Assembly (NCBI RefSeq): GCF_900114535.1
Contig: NZ_FOTK01000013.1
Coordinates: 83,376-147,375 of the forward strand
Reading direction: 5' to 3'
DNA length: 64,000 nucleotides
Source of the DNA: Methylobacterium pseudosasicola
GTDB lineage: Bacteria > Pseudomonadota > Alphaproteobacteria > Rhizobiales > Beijerinckiaceae
A program made the position numbers and the translations under genes. This document shows, in pieces, positions 26,222-34,091 of the stretch (within the stretch, counting starts at the first letter, position 1; each line of letters starts with the position of its first letter). Below the pieces are notes generated by a model, which did no database searches, had not been told where the DNA came from, and worked only from the letters and a program-made list of their open reading frames with translations.

Positions 26222-26287
26222 GGGCGATCTCCGAAACCGGCGTGCCCGACGCACGCACCTTTCGCAGCCATACAACCCATGATGGAA

Positions 26288-26303
26288 TTAAGAGGTGGTT
26301 AAC
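26288..26303 (-). promoter_or_regulatory. Candidate CtrA binding box upstream of the PAS protein gene
   Basis: TTAA, seven bases (GAGGTGG), then TTAAC: a perfect match to TTAA-N7-TTAAC. It is centred about 74 bases before the ATG of the reverse-strand PAS gene, close to where a promoter would be. Cell-cycle control of a soluble PAS protein is inference. Confidence 0.55.
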
Positions 26304-26435
26304 TCAACACCGCAACCTCAATTCTATGCAGGGCATTCTACTGACCGACCGAGACAATTTCGGCCGATCGGGCGGCAGGATGGCCTGTTCTATCGGACCT
26401 GCAAACGCGTGCAGGTTGTACTTCCGGGCAGGGCT

Positions 26436-26543
26436 TCAGCCGATCTGCGTGATCAGCGTAAACGCCCCGAACAGCAGCACCGCGCCGACGACCACGGCCA
26501 GCAGAATGAGTGCAGCCCGCGATTCCCGTAGTTCCGGCGACAT
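26436..26543 (-). CDS. Predicted 35-residue membrane protein
   Basis: A 35-residue frame from ATG 26543 begins MSPELRESRA and continues with one membrane helix (ALILLAVVVGAVLLFGAF), ending LITQIG. GGGGAGG lies just upstream of the ATG, a strong site though with short spacing. A UUCG-type hairpin (CCCGC-TTCG-GCGGG, 26564-26577) stands 20 bases before the start. The gene is too small for normal callers. It lies upstream of the PAS gene on the same strand, and a membrane anchor or regulator role is possible. Confidence 0.55.
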   Translation of the reverse strand: MSPELRESRAALILLAVVVGAVLLFGAFTLITQIG

Positions 26544-26754
26544 AGGCCTCCCCGATCGTCCTGCCCGCTTCGGCGGGTCGTGGTGCGCACGACTTTGAGC
26601 GCCAGAGTTGCACCGATCGGCTTGCCTGTCGACGGCGGGGCGGGGGATCGGGCGACACCGTGTTTTGGCCGATCCGGCGCAGCCTTTGACCGGTTCCGCG
26701 GCGCCGACCTATGGATCGTCCGGCACGATGCCCCGGTGTTTGAGGGAGCGACCG

Positions 26755-27654
26755 ATGCGAAGCGATGTCGAGTTCCGTTCGGAGGGTTGGACGCTGCGCG
26801 GCTGGCTCTATCGGCCGGACGCGCAAGACGATGCGGCGCCAGCCATCGTGATGGCCCACGGCTTCTCGGCGGTCAAAGAGCAATATCTCGACCGCTACGC
26901 GGAGGTCTTCCAGGCGGCGGGCTTCGGCGTCCTGGTCTACGACCACGCCCATTTCGGCGCCAGCGAAGGCCGGCCGCGGCAGGAGGTCGACCCCGTGCTG
27001 CAGAAGCGCGGATACCGGGACGCGATCAGCTTCGCGCAGACGATCCCGTGGATCGATCCCGCGCGGATCGGGATCTGGGGCACGAGCTACAGCGGCGGCC
27101 ACGTGATCGAGGTGGCGGCGATCGACCGCCGGGTCCGCTGCGTGGTCGCGCAGGTACCGTTTATCAGCGGCTCCCTCTCGGCGCAGCGCCGGACCCGGTC
27201 CGATCTCGTCCCGGCGCAGCTCCGCCGCTTCGAGGCCGACCGCGCTGCCCGCTTCCGGGGCGAGGCGCCGGCCATGCTGCCGGCCGTGTCGGCCGATCCG
27301 CTCCAGCCCTGCGCGATGCCGGGACCGGACAGCTACGCCTTCTTCAGCGGCACGCACGATTTCGCACCGGACTGGCACAACGCGGTGACGCTGCGCAGCG
27401 CAGAGCTGTCCCGCGAGAACGAGCCGGGATCGCATATCGCCCGGATCAGCCCGACGCCGCTGCTGATGATCGTCGCCGAGGACGATCTTCTGACCGCCAC
27501 CGACCTGTGTCTGGAGGCCTTTCACCGCGCCCTGCCGCCCAAGGATCTCGTGATGGTGCCGGGCGGCCATTTCGACCCGTATCTCTGGCATTTCGATCGC
27601 ACCAGCATAGCCGCGCGCGATTTTTTCGTCGCCCATCTCGGCGCAACGGCTTGA
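26755..27654 (+). CDS. Alpha/beta hydrolase
   Basis: This is a 299-residue alpha/beta-fold hydrolase. The oxyanion-loop motif APAIVMAHGFSAVKEQYL, the elbow GIWGTSYSGGHVIEV, the catalytic Asp region MIVAEDDLLTATD and the terminal His (VPGGHFDPYLW) are visible. The nucleophile is the second Ser of SYSGG rather than a classic GxSxG. The ATG at 26755 has GGGAG seven bases upstream; the upstream ATG at 26608 lacks a site. The substrate cannot be told from sequence. The AraC-type regulator at 27665 starts 10 bases after its stop. Confidence 0.88.
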   Translation: MRSDVEFRSEGWTLRGWLYRPDAQDDAAPAIVMAHGFSAVKEQYLDRYAEVFQAAGFGVLVYDHAHFGASEGRPRQEVDPVLQKRGYRDAISFAQTIPWIDPARIGIWGTSYSGGHVIEVAAIDRRVRCVVAQVPFISGSLSAQRRTRSDLVPAQLRRFEADRAARFRGEAPAMLPAVSADPLQPCAMPGPDSYAFFSGTHDFAPDWHNAVTLRSAELSRENEPGSHIARISPTPLLMIVAEDDLLTATDLCLEAFHRALPPKDLVMVPGGHFDPYLWHFDRTSIAARDFFVAHLGATA

Positions 27655-27664
27655 CCCTTCGGCC

Positions 27665-28444
27665 GTGTTCGGTCCCCCCTGTTTCCGCGACCCGAAGGTG
27701 GTCTGCGTCGGCCGCGACTACCCGGATGGCGGGATCGTCGGCCCGCATTGTCACGCCCGCGCGCAGTTGATCTACGCCACGGCCGGCGTGATGGAGATCC
27801 GCGCGGCGGGCAGCCTCTGGCTCGTGCCGCCGCAGCGGGCGCTCTGGGTGGGGGCGGGGATCGATCACGCGCTGCGCGCCCGCGGCCGGGTCTCCCTCCG
27901 GACCCTCTACATCGCCGACCATGCCGTGCGGGCGACCCTGCCGGCCGTGCCGACCAGCCTCGCGGTGACCCCGCTGCTGCGCGAACTGATCCTGCGGGCG
28001 ATCCAAGGCACCGGAGAAGCCGACCTGGATGGGCGACGGAGCCGCCTGCTCGATGTCCTGCTCGACGAGGTGACCGCGCTCCCGCATTGCCCGCTGCGCC
28101 TCGCCTTGCCGAGAGATCCGCGGCTTCGGCGCGCCTGCGAGGCAGTCCTGGCCGATCCCGGCGGCCGGCCGGACATGGCGGCGCTCGCCCGGGTCGCCGG
28201 AGCCTCGCCGCGGACGCTGGCGCGGCTGTCCGAGCGGGACCTCGGAATGCCGTTCTCGGTCTGGCGGCAGCAGGCCTGCGCCCTGGCCGCGCTCCCCATC
28301 CTAGTTGGCGGCGGCTCGGTGACGGAGGCGGCCTTCGCGCTGGGCTACGACAGCCCGAGCGCCTTCGCGTCCATGTTCCGCCGGCTGATCGGCGCGGCCC
28401 CCGCCTCCTACCGGACCCGAAACGCGGATCCGGCTTCCCCCTGA
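27665..28444 (+). CDS. AraC family transcriptional regulator
   Basis: The 259-residue protein starts at GTG 27665. Its N-terminal part is a cupin-like sensor domain (GPHCHARAQLIYATAGVMEI, LWLVPPQRALWVG). Its C-terminal part is an AraC-type double helix-turn-helix (ALARVAGASPRTLARLSERD, then VTEAAFALGYDSPSAFASMF and FRRLIGAAPASYR). It directly follows the alpha/beta hydrolase gene and may regulate it. The effector is unknown. Confidence 0.9.
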   Translation: MFGPPCFRDPKVVCVGRDYPDGGIVGPHCHARAQLIYATAGVMEIRAAGSLWLVPPQRALWVGAGIDHALRARGRVSLRTLYIADHAVRATLPAVPTSLAVTPLLRELILRAIQGTGEADLDGRRSRLLDVLLDEVTALPHCPLRLALPRDPRLRRACEAVLADPGGRPDMAALARVAGASPRTLARLSERDLGMPFSVWRQQACALAALPILVGGGSVTEAAFALGYDSPSAFASMFRRLIGAAPASYRTRNADPASP

Positions 28445-28513
28445 TCGCGGATGGCATGGGCGCGTTCACGCCGAACTCCGTTCCCGTTGACTCGGCAAAG
28501 CCCCGCGTCCATC

Positions 28514-28533
28514 TTTGTACCGATCGGTACAAA
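28514..28533. promoter_or_regulatory. Perfect 20-bp palindromic operator
   Basis: TTTGTACCGATCGGTACAAA is a perfect inverted repeat. It lies 18 bases before the DUF1348 gene start. The TetR-type regulator at 29024 is the next gene and is the natural candidate to bind it: TetR-family operators of the ACCGATCGGT kind are well known. This would be a negative autoregulated pair. Binding by that regulator is inference. Confidence 0.7.
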
Positions 28534-28550
28534 CCCGCGAGGACACGCCC

Positions 28551-29018
28551 ATGTCGGAACGCCCGCCCTTTCCGCCCTTCACCGAGGAAACCGCCGCCCA
28601 AAAGGCCCGGATGGCCGAGGATGCCTGGAACGGGCGCGATCCCGAGCGGGTCTCGCTCGCCTACACGCCGGACAGCGTCTGGCGGAACCGCAGCGAGTTC
28701 CTGACCGGGCGCGAGGCCATCATGGCCTTCCTCCAACGCAAATGGGCGCAGGAGCGCGACTACCGGTTGATCAAGGAGCTGTGGACCTTCGGCGGCAACC
28801 GGATCGCCGTGCGCTTCGCCTACGAGTGGCACGATGCGGCGGGACAATGGTTCCGCTCGTACGGCAACGAGAACTGGGAGTTCGACGCCAGCGGCCTGAT
28901 GCAGCGGCGGATCGCCAGCATCAACGATCTGTCGATCGCGGAGTCCGACCGGAAATTCCTCTGGCCGCTCGGCCGGCGCCCCGACGATCATCCGGGCCTG
29001 AGCGATCTCGGCCTCTAG
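28551..29018 (+). CDS. DUF1348 (NTF2-like, SnoaL fold) family protein
   Basis: The 155-residue protein follows the nuclear transport factor 2-like fold. Visible are [19 protein letters not shown], then [20 protein letters not shown], and the [20 protein letters not shown] signature seen in DUF1348 proteins. ATG 28551 follows GAGGAC and lies just after the 20-bp operator palindrome. The TetR gene starts six bases after its stop, so the two form one transcript. The enzymatic role is unknown. Confidence 0.82.
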   Translation: MSERPPFPPFTEETAAQKARMAEDAWNGRDPERVSLAYTPDSVWRNRSEFLTGREAIMAFLQRKWAQERDYRLIKELWTFGGNRIAVRFAYEWHDAAGQWFRSYGNENWEFDASGLMQRRIASINDLSIAESDRKFLWPLGRRPDDHPGLSDLGL

Positions 29019-29023
29019 AAGCG

Positions 29024-29578
29024 GTGACGACGCGGACTGAGACGCTGCCGGCGCTCGCGGAGGTGTTTCGTGAGCACGGCTACGCGGGCACCAGCCTGGC
29101 GCTGATCAGTGCCGCGACGGGCCTGGGGAAGGGCAGCCTGTATCACCTGTTCCCGGGCGGCAAGGCCGAGATGGCGGCCTGCGTGATCGAGGAGATCGAC
29201 GCCTGGTTCGAGGCCAACCTGTACCGGCCGCTGCGCGAGCAGGATCCGCCCGAACGGGCAATCTCGAAGATGTTCGAGTCCGTCGAACGCTACTTCCGGT
29301 CCGGGCGGCGGGTTTGCTTGGTCGGCGTCCTGGCGCTCGGCACGAGCCGCGACCTGTTTGCAGAGGCGGTGCGGAGCTACTTCGTCCGCTGGGTCGACGC
29401 CCTGGCCGTGGCCCTGCGGCGGGTCGGCCATAACGATGCGGCGAGCGCCGCGCTGGCGGAAGAGATCGTCGCGCAGATCCAGGGAGCGATCGTGCTGGCC
29501 CGGGCGCTCGACGAGCCCGCGCTCTTCACCCGCGCTCTGGCAACGCTGCGGTCGCGGGTGGCGACCGCAGCGGGTTGA
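29024..29578 (+). CDS. TetR/AcrR family transcriptional regulator
   Basis: The 184-residue protein from GTG 29024 has an N-terminal helix-turn-helix (ALAEVFREHGYAGTSLALIS, TGLGKGSLYHLFPGGKAEM) and a helical C-terminal ligand domain of the TetR_C type (RRVCLVGVLALGTSRDLF). It begins just after the DUF1348 gene. The palindromic site at 28514 is the likely operator. The longer frame from 28451 runs through DUF1348 in another frame and is not the start. Confidence 0.88.
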   Translation: MTTRTETLPALAEVFREHGYAGTSLALISAATGLGKGSLYHLFPGGKAEMAACVIEEIDAWFEANLYRPLREQDPPERAISKMFESVERYFRSGRRVCLVGVLALGTSRDLFAEAVRSYFVRWVDALAVALRRVGHNDAASAALAEEIVAQIQGAIVLARALDEPALFTRALATLRSRVATAAG

Positions 29579-29587
29579 GGCGCCGGA

Positions 29588-30745
29588 TCAGGCGGCGGTG
29601 CGGCTCTCGACCATCCGGGCCAGGAAGGCGCTGCCGATCGGGATGATCGAATCGTCGAAGTTGTAGCTGGCGTTGTGCAGGCCCGGGCCGGGATTCGAGC
29701 CAAGCCAGACATAGGCGGCCGGCACTACCTGGGCCATGTCGGCGAAATCCTCGCTGCCCATCTTCGGGACGGCGTTCGGCTCGACATTCTCGGGTCCGAG
29801 CAGTTCGGTCGCCACCGCGGTGGCGGCGGCGGCCTGCTCAGGGGCGTTCTCCAGGACCGAGAACATGTCGTGGATCTCGACCGTGACCTCGGCCCCGTAG
29901 GCGGCGGCGAAGCCGGCGGCGATCTCGCGCATGCGGGTACCGGCCAGCGCCCGGATCTCCTTGTCGAAGGTGCGGATCGTGCCGGCGAGATGCGCCGTCT
30001 CCGGGATGACGTTGTAGGCGGTGCCCGCCTCGATCCGGGTGATCGACAGCACGATCGACTTCAGCGGGTCGGCGTTGCGCGAGACGATCGATTGGAGCGC
30101 CTGGGCGAGGCCGGTGGCGATGATGATCGGGTCGTTGCCCCCGTGCGGCTGGGCGGCGTGGGCGCCCGTGCCGCGGATGCGGATGTCGAAGAAGTCGGCC
30201 GCGGCCATGGCCGGGCCCGGACGCAGTTTAATCAGCCCGTGGCCGCCCGGCTGGTTGTGCAGGCCGTAGATCTCGTCGCAGGGAAACTTCTCGAACAGCC
30301 CGTCCTTCAGCATCGCCCGGGCGCCGCCGCGGCCCTCCTCGGCGGGCTGGAACACGAAGACCGCCGTACCGTCGAAGTTGCGGGTCTCGGCGAGGTAGCG
30401 GGCGGCGCCGACCAGCATGGTGGTGTGGCCGTCATGGCCGCAGGCGTGCATCTTGCCGGCATAGGTTGAGCGATAGGGGAGGTTGGTCTCCTCCTCGATC
30501 GGCAGAGCGTCCATGTCGGCGCGCAACCCGATCCGCCGTCCGTTGTCGGTGCGGCCCTTGAGCAGACCGACGACCCCCGTGCCGCCGACCCCGCGATGCA
30601 CCTCGCAGCCGAATTTCTCCAGCAAGTCGGCGACGATGCCCGAGGTGCGGACTTCCTCGAAGCCCAGCTCCGGATGGGCGTGCAGGTCGCGGCGCAGGGC
30701 CGTCAGCTCGTCGGCATAGGTCTTGATATGGTCGATCGGGCTCAT
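29588..30745 (-). CDS. M20 family amidohydrolase (hippurate hydrolase-like)
   Basis: This is a zinc-dependent amidase of the M20D type. The 385-residue protein has DLHAHPELGFEE, the metal-binding MHACGHDGHTTMLVG, FQPAEEGRGGARAML and the dimerisation domain GAHAAQPHGGNDPIII. The late catalytic region ends GSEDFADMAQVVPAAYVWLG. The substrate is probably an N-acyl or N-carbamoyl amino acid, by family analogy. Its ATG overlaps the stop of the upstream gene by four bases (ATGA at 30742-30745), so the two are co-translated. It is convergent with the TetR gene. Confidence 0.9.
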   Translation of the reverse strand: MSPIDHIKTYADELTALRRDLHAHPELGFEEVRTSGIVADLLEKFGCEVHRGVGGTGVVGLLKGRTDNGRRIGLRADMDALPIEEETNLPYRSTYAGKMHACGHDGHTTMLVGAARYLAETRNFDGTAVFVFQPAEEGRGGARAMLKDGLFEKFPCDEIYGLHNQPGGHGLIKLRPGPAMAAADFFDIRIRGTGAHAAQPHGGNDPIIIATGLAQALQSIVSRNADPLKSIVLSITRIEAGTAYNVIPETAHLAGTIRTFDKEIRALAGTRMREIAAGFAAAYGAEVTVEIHDMFSVLENAPEQAAAATAVATELLGPENVEPNAVPKMGSEDFADMAQVVPAAYVWLGSNPGPGLHNASYNFDDSIIPIGSAFLARMVESRTAA

Positions 30746-32019
30746 GTGCTCGGACTCTCGGGGGCGGGTCGTGCGGGGTCTGCCGCACCGTCGCAGGCTC
30801 CGGGCGCGTGGACCTCGTCCGTCCGCCGGAACGGCGTGAGCGTGTCGAGGACGTCCACCGCCTCGGCGACGTGGGCGCGCTCCCGCTGCAAGTAATCGGC
30901 CACCGCGCGGCGGAAGGCCGGGTCGGCGATGTCGTGGGCGGAGTGCATCAGCACCGGCTTGTAGCCGCGGGCGAGCTTGTGCTCCCCCTGCGCACCGGCC
31001 TCGACCCGCTTCAGGCCGCGAGCGATCGCGAAATCGATCGCCTGATAGTAGCAGATCTCGAAATGCAGGAACGGGTGGTCCTCGATGCAACCCCAGTTGC
31101 GCCCGTAGAGCGCCGTGTCGCCGATCAGGTTGATCGCCCCCGCGATGTAGGCGCCGTCCCGGCGGGCCATGATCAGCAGCACCCGGTCGGCCATGCGCTC
31201 GGACAGGAGCGAGAAGAACCGGCGGTTGAGGTAGGGGCGCCCCCATTTGCGCGCGCCCGTGTCCATGTAGAACGCGTAGAACGCGTCCCAGTGGGCCTCG
31301 GTGATGTCGGCGCCGGTCAGGTGCTCGACGGTGATCCCGGGCGCCAGCGCATCGCGCCGCTCCTTGCGGATGTTTTTTCGTTTGCGCGACGCGAGCGCTT
31401 CGAGAAAGTTCTCGAAACTCGCGTAGCCGGCATTTTCCCAGTGGAACTGCTGGTCGGTCCGTTGGAGGAAACCCGCCGCCCCGGCCCGATCCCATTCCGC
31501 CTCGCGCATGAAGGTGACGTGGATCGAGGATGCCTTGGTCTCGCCCCGCAGCGCCCGAAGGCCGGCGACCAAGCCCGCTGTGGCTTCGTCCGGATCGGCG
31601 CCCGGGGCGATCAGGAAGCGCGGACCGGTCACGGGCGTGAACGGCACGCTCACCTGGAGCTTGGGATAATAGGAGCCGCCGACCCGCTCATAGGCGTCGG
31701 CCCAGCCGTGATCGAACACGTACTCGCCCTGGCTGTGCGATTTCAGATAGCAGGGCGCCACGCCGAGCAATGTGCCGTCGCGCTCCACGGCGATGTGGAG
31801 GGGCAGCCAGCCGGTCTTGCGCGAGACGCAGCCGGACTCTTCCAGCGCCGACAGGAAGGCGTGCGAGACGAATGGGTTGTGGGTCTCGTCGCCCGCCGCC
31901 AGGGTCTCGGGGGAGAAAGCGCAGGCATCCCAAGCCGCCGCGCCGATCTCCTTCAAGCCGGTCATCGCCCGCACGGTGAGTGAGGGGGTCTCCGGCGCCG
32001 GCCCGGGTGCTTGCTTCAT
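30742..32019 (-). CDS. GNAT family N-acetyltransferase, peptidogalycan-type (DUF482)
   Basis: The 425-residue protein fits the DUF482/PF04339 family. Visible are HNPFVSHAFLSALEESGCV, LGVAPCYLKSHSQGEYVFDH, a Lys/Arg-rich RKRKNIRKERRD segment and the final GNAT-like fold (LHFEICYYQAIDFAIARGL, EAGAQGEHKLARGYKPV). Members are predicted acyl-transferases acting on an amino group; FemAB-like activity has been suggested. It is the first gene of a two-gene unit with the M20 hydrolase. A plausible division of labour is acylation versus deacylation, but this is inference. Confidence 0.85.
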   Translation of the reverse strand: MKQAPGPAPETPSLTVRAMTGLKEIGAAAWDACAFSPETLAAGDETHNPFVSHAFLSALEESGCVSRKTGWLPLHIAVERDGTLLGVAPCYLKSHSQGEYVFDHGWADAYERVGGSYYPKLQVSVPFTPVTGPRFLIAPGADPDEATAGLVAGLRALRGETKASSIHVTFMREAEWDRAGAAGFLQRTDQQFHWENAGYASFENFLEALASRKRKNIRKERRDALAPGITVEHLTGADITEAHWDAFYAFYMDTGARKWGRPYLNRRFFSLLSERMADRVLLIMARRDGAYIAGAINLIGDTALYGRNWGCIEDHPFLHFEICYYQAIDFAIARGLKRVEAGAQGEHKLARGYKPVLMHSAHDIADPAFRRAVADYLQRERAHVAEAVDVLDTLTPFRRTDEVHAPGACDGAADPARPAPESPST

Positions 32020-32237
32020 GAGCCCAATCTAGCCGGGGCGGGCAGAGGAGCAAGCGGGCGGATGCGCGCGGCTGCCATGGCAGACTTGTCAGATGAGCGG
32101 CCGCGTCACACCCTGGGTTTGCCGGATGGTGTGAGAGGGCGGGTAGAAACGTGGTTCGTCACAGCGCAGATCCCGGAATCCAGAGAGCCGCCGAGCGACA
32201 GCCGCCGGACGACTTTGCTGAGGATGTTCTGTGCGAG

Positions 32238-32558
32238 ATGAGCAACCTCGACACGCAGGACACCAACGTCCCCGGCACGATCTTCATATCCACCGCGCTC
32301 GGCTCACATGGACCGCGGGTGAAATGGTATCCCGACCGCGCCGGGCGGTCGCTGCCCTGCTTGATCGTCTCGATTGAGGCCGATCCCAAGATACGAGAGG
32401 ATTTCGTTCAGAGCCCGGCCTCGCGCGCCGCGGCGCCGAAGGTGATCGCGTGGGTGCGCTTGAACTACGCCGCGCTGCTCAATTTCTGGACCCATGGGGC
32501 ATCGTGGAACCGGCGGGAGGTCTCGACCTTTCTCGATGGATTGCGGAAGCTCCCCTAG
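32238..32558 (+). CDS. Hypothetical protein, 106 residues
   Basis: The frame from ATG 32238 gives a compact protein (GTIFISTALGSHGPRVKWYP, then PCLIVSIEADPKIREDF, VIAWVRLNYAALLNFWTHGA). It has a clear beta-strand and helix pattern and ends FLDGLRKLP. I recall similar short proteins in other Rhizobiales but cannot name a family. The purine-rich site upstream is weak. It may be part of a toxin-antitoxin-like gene, but nothing adjacent supports that: the next gene is on the other strand 263 bases away. Confidence 0.6.
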   Translation: MSNLDTQDTNVPGTIFISTALGSHGPRVKWYPDRAGRSLPCLIVSIEADPKIREDFVQSPASRAAAPKVIAWVRLNYAALLNFWTHGASWNRREVSTFLDGLRKLP

Positions 32559-32820
32559 GCTTGCGTACGAACCCGCCAGATGGGTTTAGGCTGCTTGCAA
32601 GCCGCAGTCCCAGCGCTCCCGCCGCGATCGGTGTGAAGAAATCGGCACAGCAGCGGACTACTCTGCTCGGTCATCCTGCCAGTCATCGCACCGGATCGGG
32701 CTTCGCTCAGCTATCAGCAGCTCGAAACAGCCGCCCTGGGCAGAGGCTCCATTTTTCCGAACGGGCATAATGTGAGGCGCCCCCGACACCTGGCTCGTGA
32801 CGGCCGTTCAACGTCGATCG

Positions 32821-33258
32821 TCACCGCGCCAGTCCCGACTGGGGCAGGCCGGGCGCCCGGTGCTCACTCGCCTGTAGGGCGGCGGCGATGTGGGCCTCGC
32901 TGACCGCGTATTGGTGAGAGAGGTTCGCGAGGCTGAGGATAATCCACACGCTCCCCAGCACGCTCGCCACCACCACGCAGAGCAGGACGTAGACCGTCCG
33001 GGTGTTGCGCTTCACTTCCATCGACAGGTCGTGGACGAGTTCCCGGTTGCTCTGAGAGAGCGAATCTCTCGAAGCGACCAGCTCGTTGTGCATCTCGCTG
33101 ATGACGTGGGTGGCGTTGTACAGCAGCAGCAAGTGGACGACGAAGTCGTCGTCCGTGGTGGTGTTGAGAGCGGCCGCGACACGCACGGCGAGCTGCCGCT
33201 CCCAGGGCAGGAGCTCCCGGCCGTGAACCGTCCGGTAGAACCGCTCGAGGTTGTTCAC
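32821..33258 (-). CDS. Membrane protein with cytoplasmic helical domain, partner of the ParA-like ATPase
   Basis: The 145-residue protein has a mostly helical N-terminal half. VVHLLLLYNATHVISEM and SNRELVHDLSMEVKRNTRT suggest coiled coil. One membrane helix follows at residues 88-111 (TVYVLLCVVVASVLGSVWII), then a short tail of about 34 residues. Its ATG overlaps the stop of the ATPase gene by four bases (33255-33258), so the two are translationally coupled. I do not recognise a family. A membrane receptor for the ATPase is a reasonable guess only. Confidence 0.65.
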   Translation of the reverse strand: MNNLERFYRTVHGRELLPWERQLAVRVAAALNTTTDDDFVVHLLLLYNATHVISEMHNELVASRDSLSQSNRELVHDLSMEVKRNTRTVYVLLCVVVASVLGSVWIILSLANLSHQYAVSEAHIAAALQASEHRAPGLPQSGLAR

Positions 33259-34091
33259 GGACGGAAGGCCTCGCGCCAGGCCGTGTGGAAGTTGCGCCGC
33301 AGGCGCCGGGCCTCGACGCGCAGGCGCATCGGCGCGGTGGTGGCCAGCTCCAGCCAGGTCGTGTGCTGGATCCGCAGCGCCTCGATCAGGCGCTCGCCGA
33401 TCCGCTCGATCTCGATGGCGCGGAAGTTCGGCTGCGCCCGCAGTTGCCGCACTACGTCAGAGGCTTCCAGATAGTCGAAGTTGGTCGCCTGGGCGGTGTT
33501 CTTGGCCAGGATCGCCCGGTCTGCTTCGAGCAGCAGCGGCCGCAATTCGCGCAGCACGTCCAGCGCGGTGGGATCGACGGCGCCGGCGGCGACCACCACG
33601 CAGAGGCGGATCTTATCCTCGCGGCAGCTCTCGACGATGATCTCGGTGCTGCGCCGGGTCGTCTCGGTGTCGCCGGCCGGGAAATCGACTACCACGAAGC
33701 GCTCGGCCGCGTCCGACACGCGCTCGATCAGGTCCTGGACCAGGGTCGGGTCGACGCGGCCGGTGGAATCCTCCGCGCGCAGGCGCTGCCGGAAGCCGGA
33801 CACGCCCGGACGGCGCGGCACGAAGTTCTGGCTGCCCGGCTCGGTCTCGCGCATCAGCGCCGTGTGGAAGTGCCGGTTGGCCGGGTCGGTGTCGATCGCC
33901 AGGACCGGGCCGACCTCGGCGGCGAGGTCGGTGATCTGCAGGGCGATGGTTGTCTTGCCGACGCCGCCCTTGCCGCCGAGGCACAAGATCAGGACCTTCG
34001 AATTCCCCGGTCCGAGGAGATCCTGCTGAATCTCCTGAAGCTCGGTCGGGCTGTACCAGGCCGGAACCTTGAGCTGCGTGGCATCGGTCAT
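33255..34091 (-). CDS. Orphan ParA/MinD-like ATPase
   Basis: The 278-residue protein has a deviant Walker A motif at residues 41-48 (KGGVGKTT), DTDPANRHFHTAL, a Walker B-like VVVDFPAGDTETT and VCVVVAAGAVDPTALDVL-type late motifs, characteristic of ParA/MinD/SIMIBI ATPases. The N-terminal 30 residues (WYSPTELQEIQQDLLG) are an extension. The ATG at 34091 has AGGAG eight bases upstream. No parB, parS-like repeats or chromosome partition genes are adjacent, so it is not a normal parAB locus. Its one partner is the membrane protein gene overlapping its stop. Confidence 0.8.
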   Translation of the reverse strand: MTDATQLKVPAWYSPTELQEIQQDLLGPGNSKVLILCLGGKGGVGKTTIALQITDLAAEVGPVLAIDTDPANRHFHTALMRETEPGSQNFVPRRPGVSGFRQRLRAEDSTGRVDPTLVQDLIERVSDAAERFVVVDFPAGDTETTRRSTEIIVESCREDKIRLCVVVAAGAVDPTALDVLRELRPLLLEADRAILAKNTAQATNFDYLEASDVVRQLRAQPNFRAIEIERIGERLIEALRIQHTTWLELATTAPMRLRVEARRLRRNFHTAWREAFRP

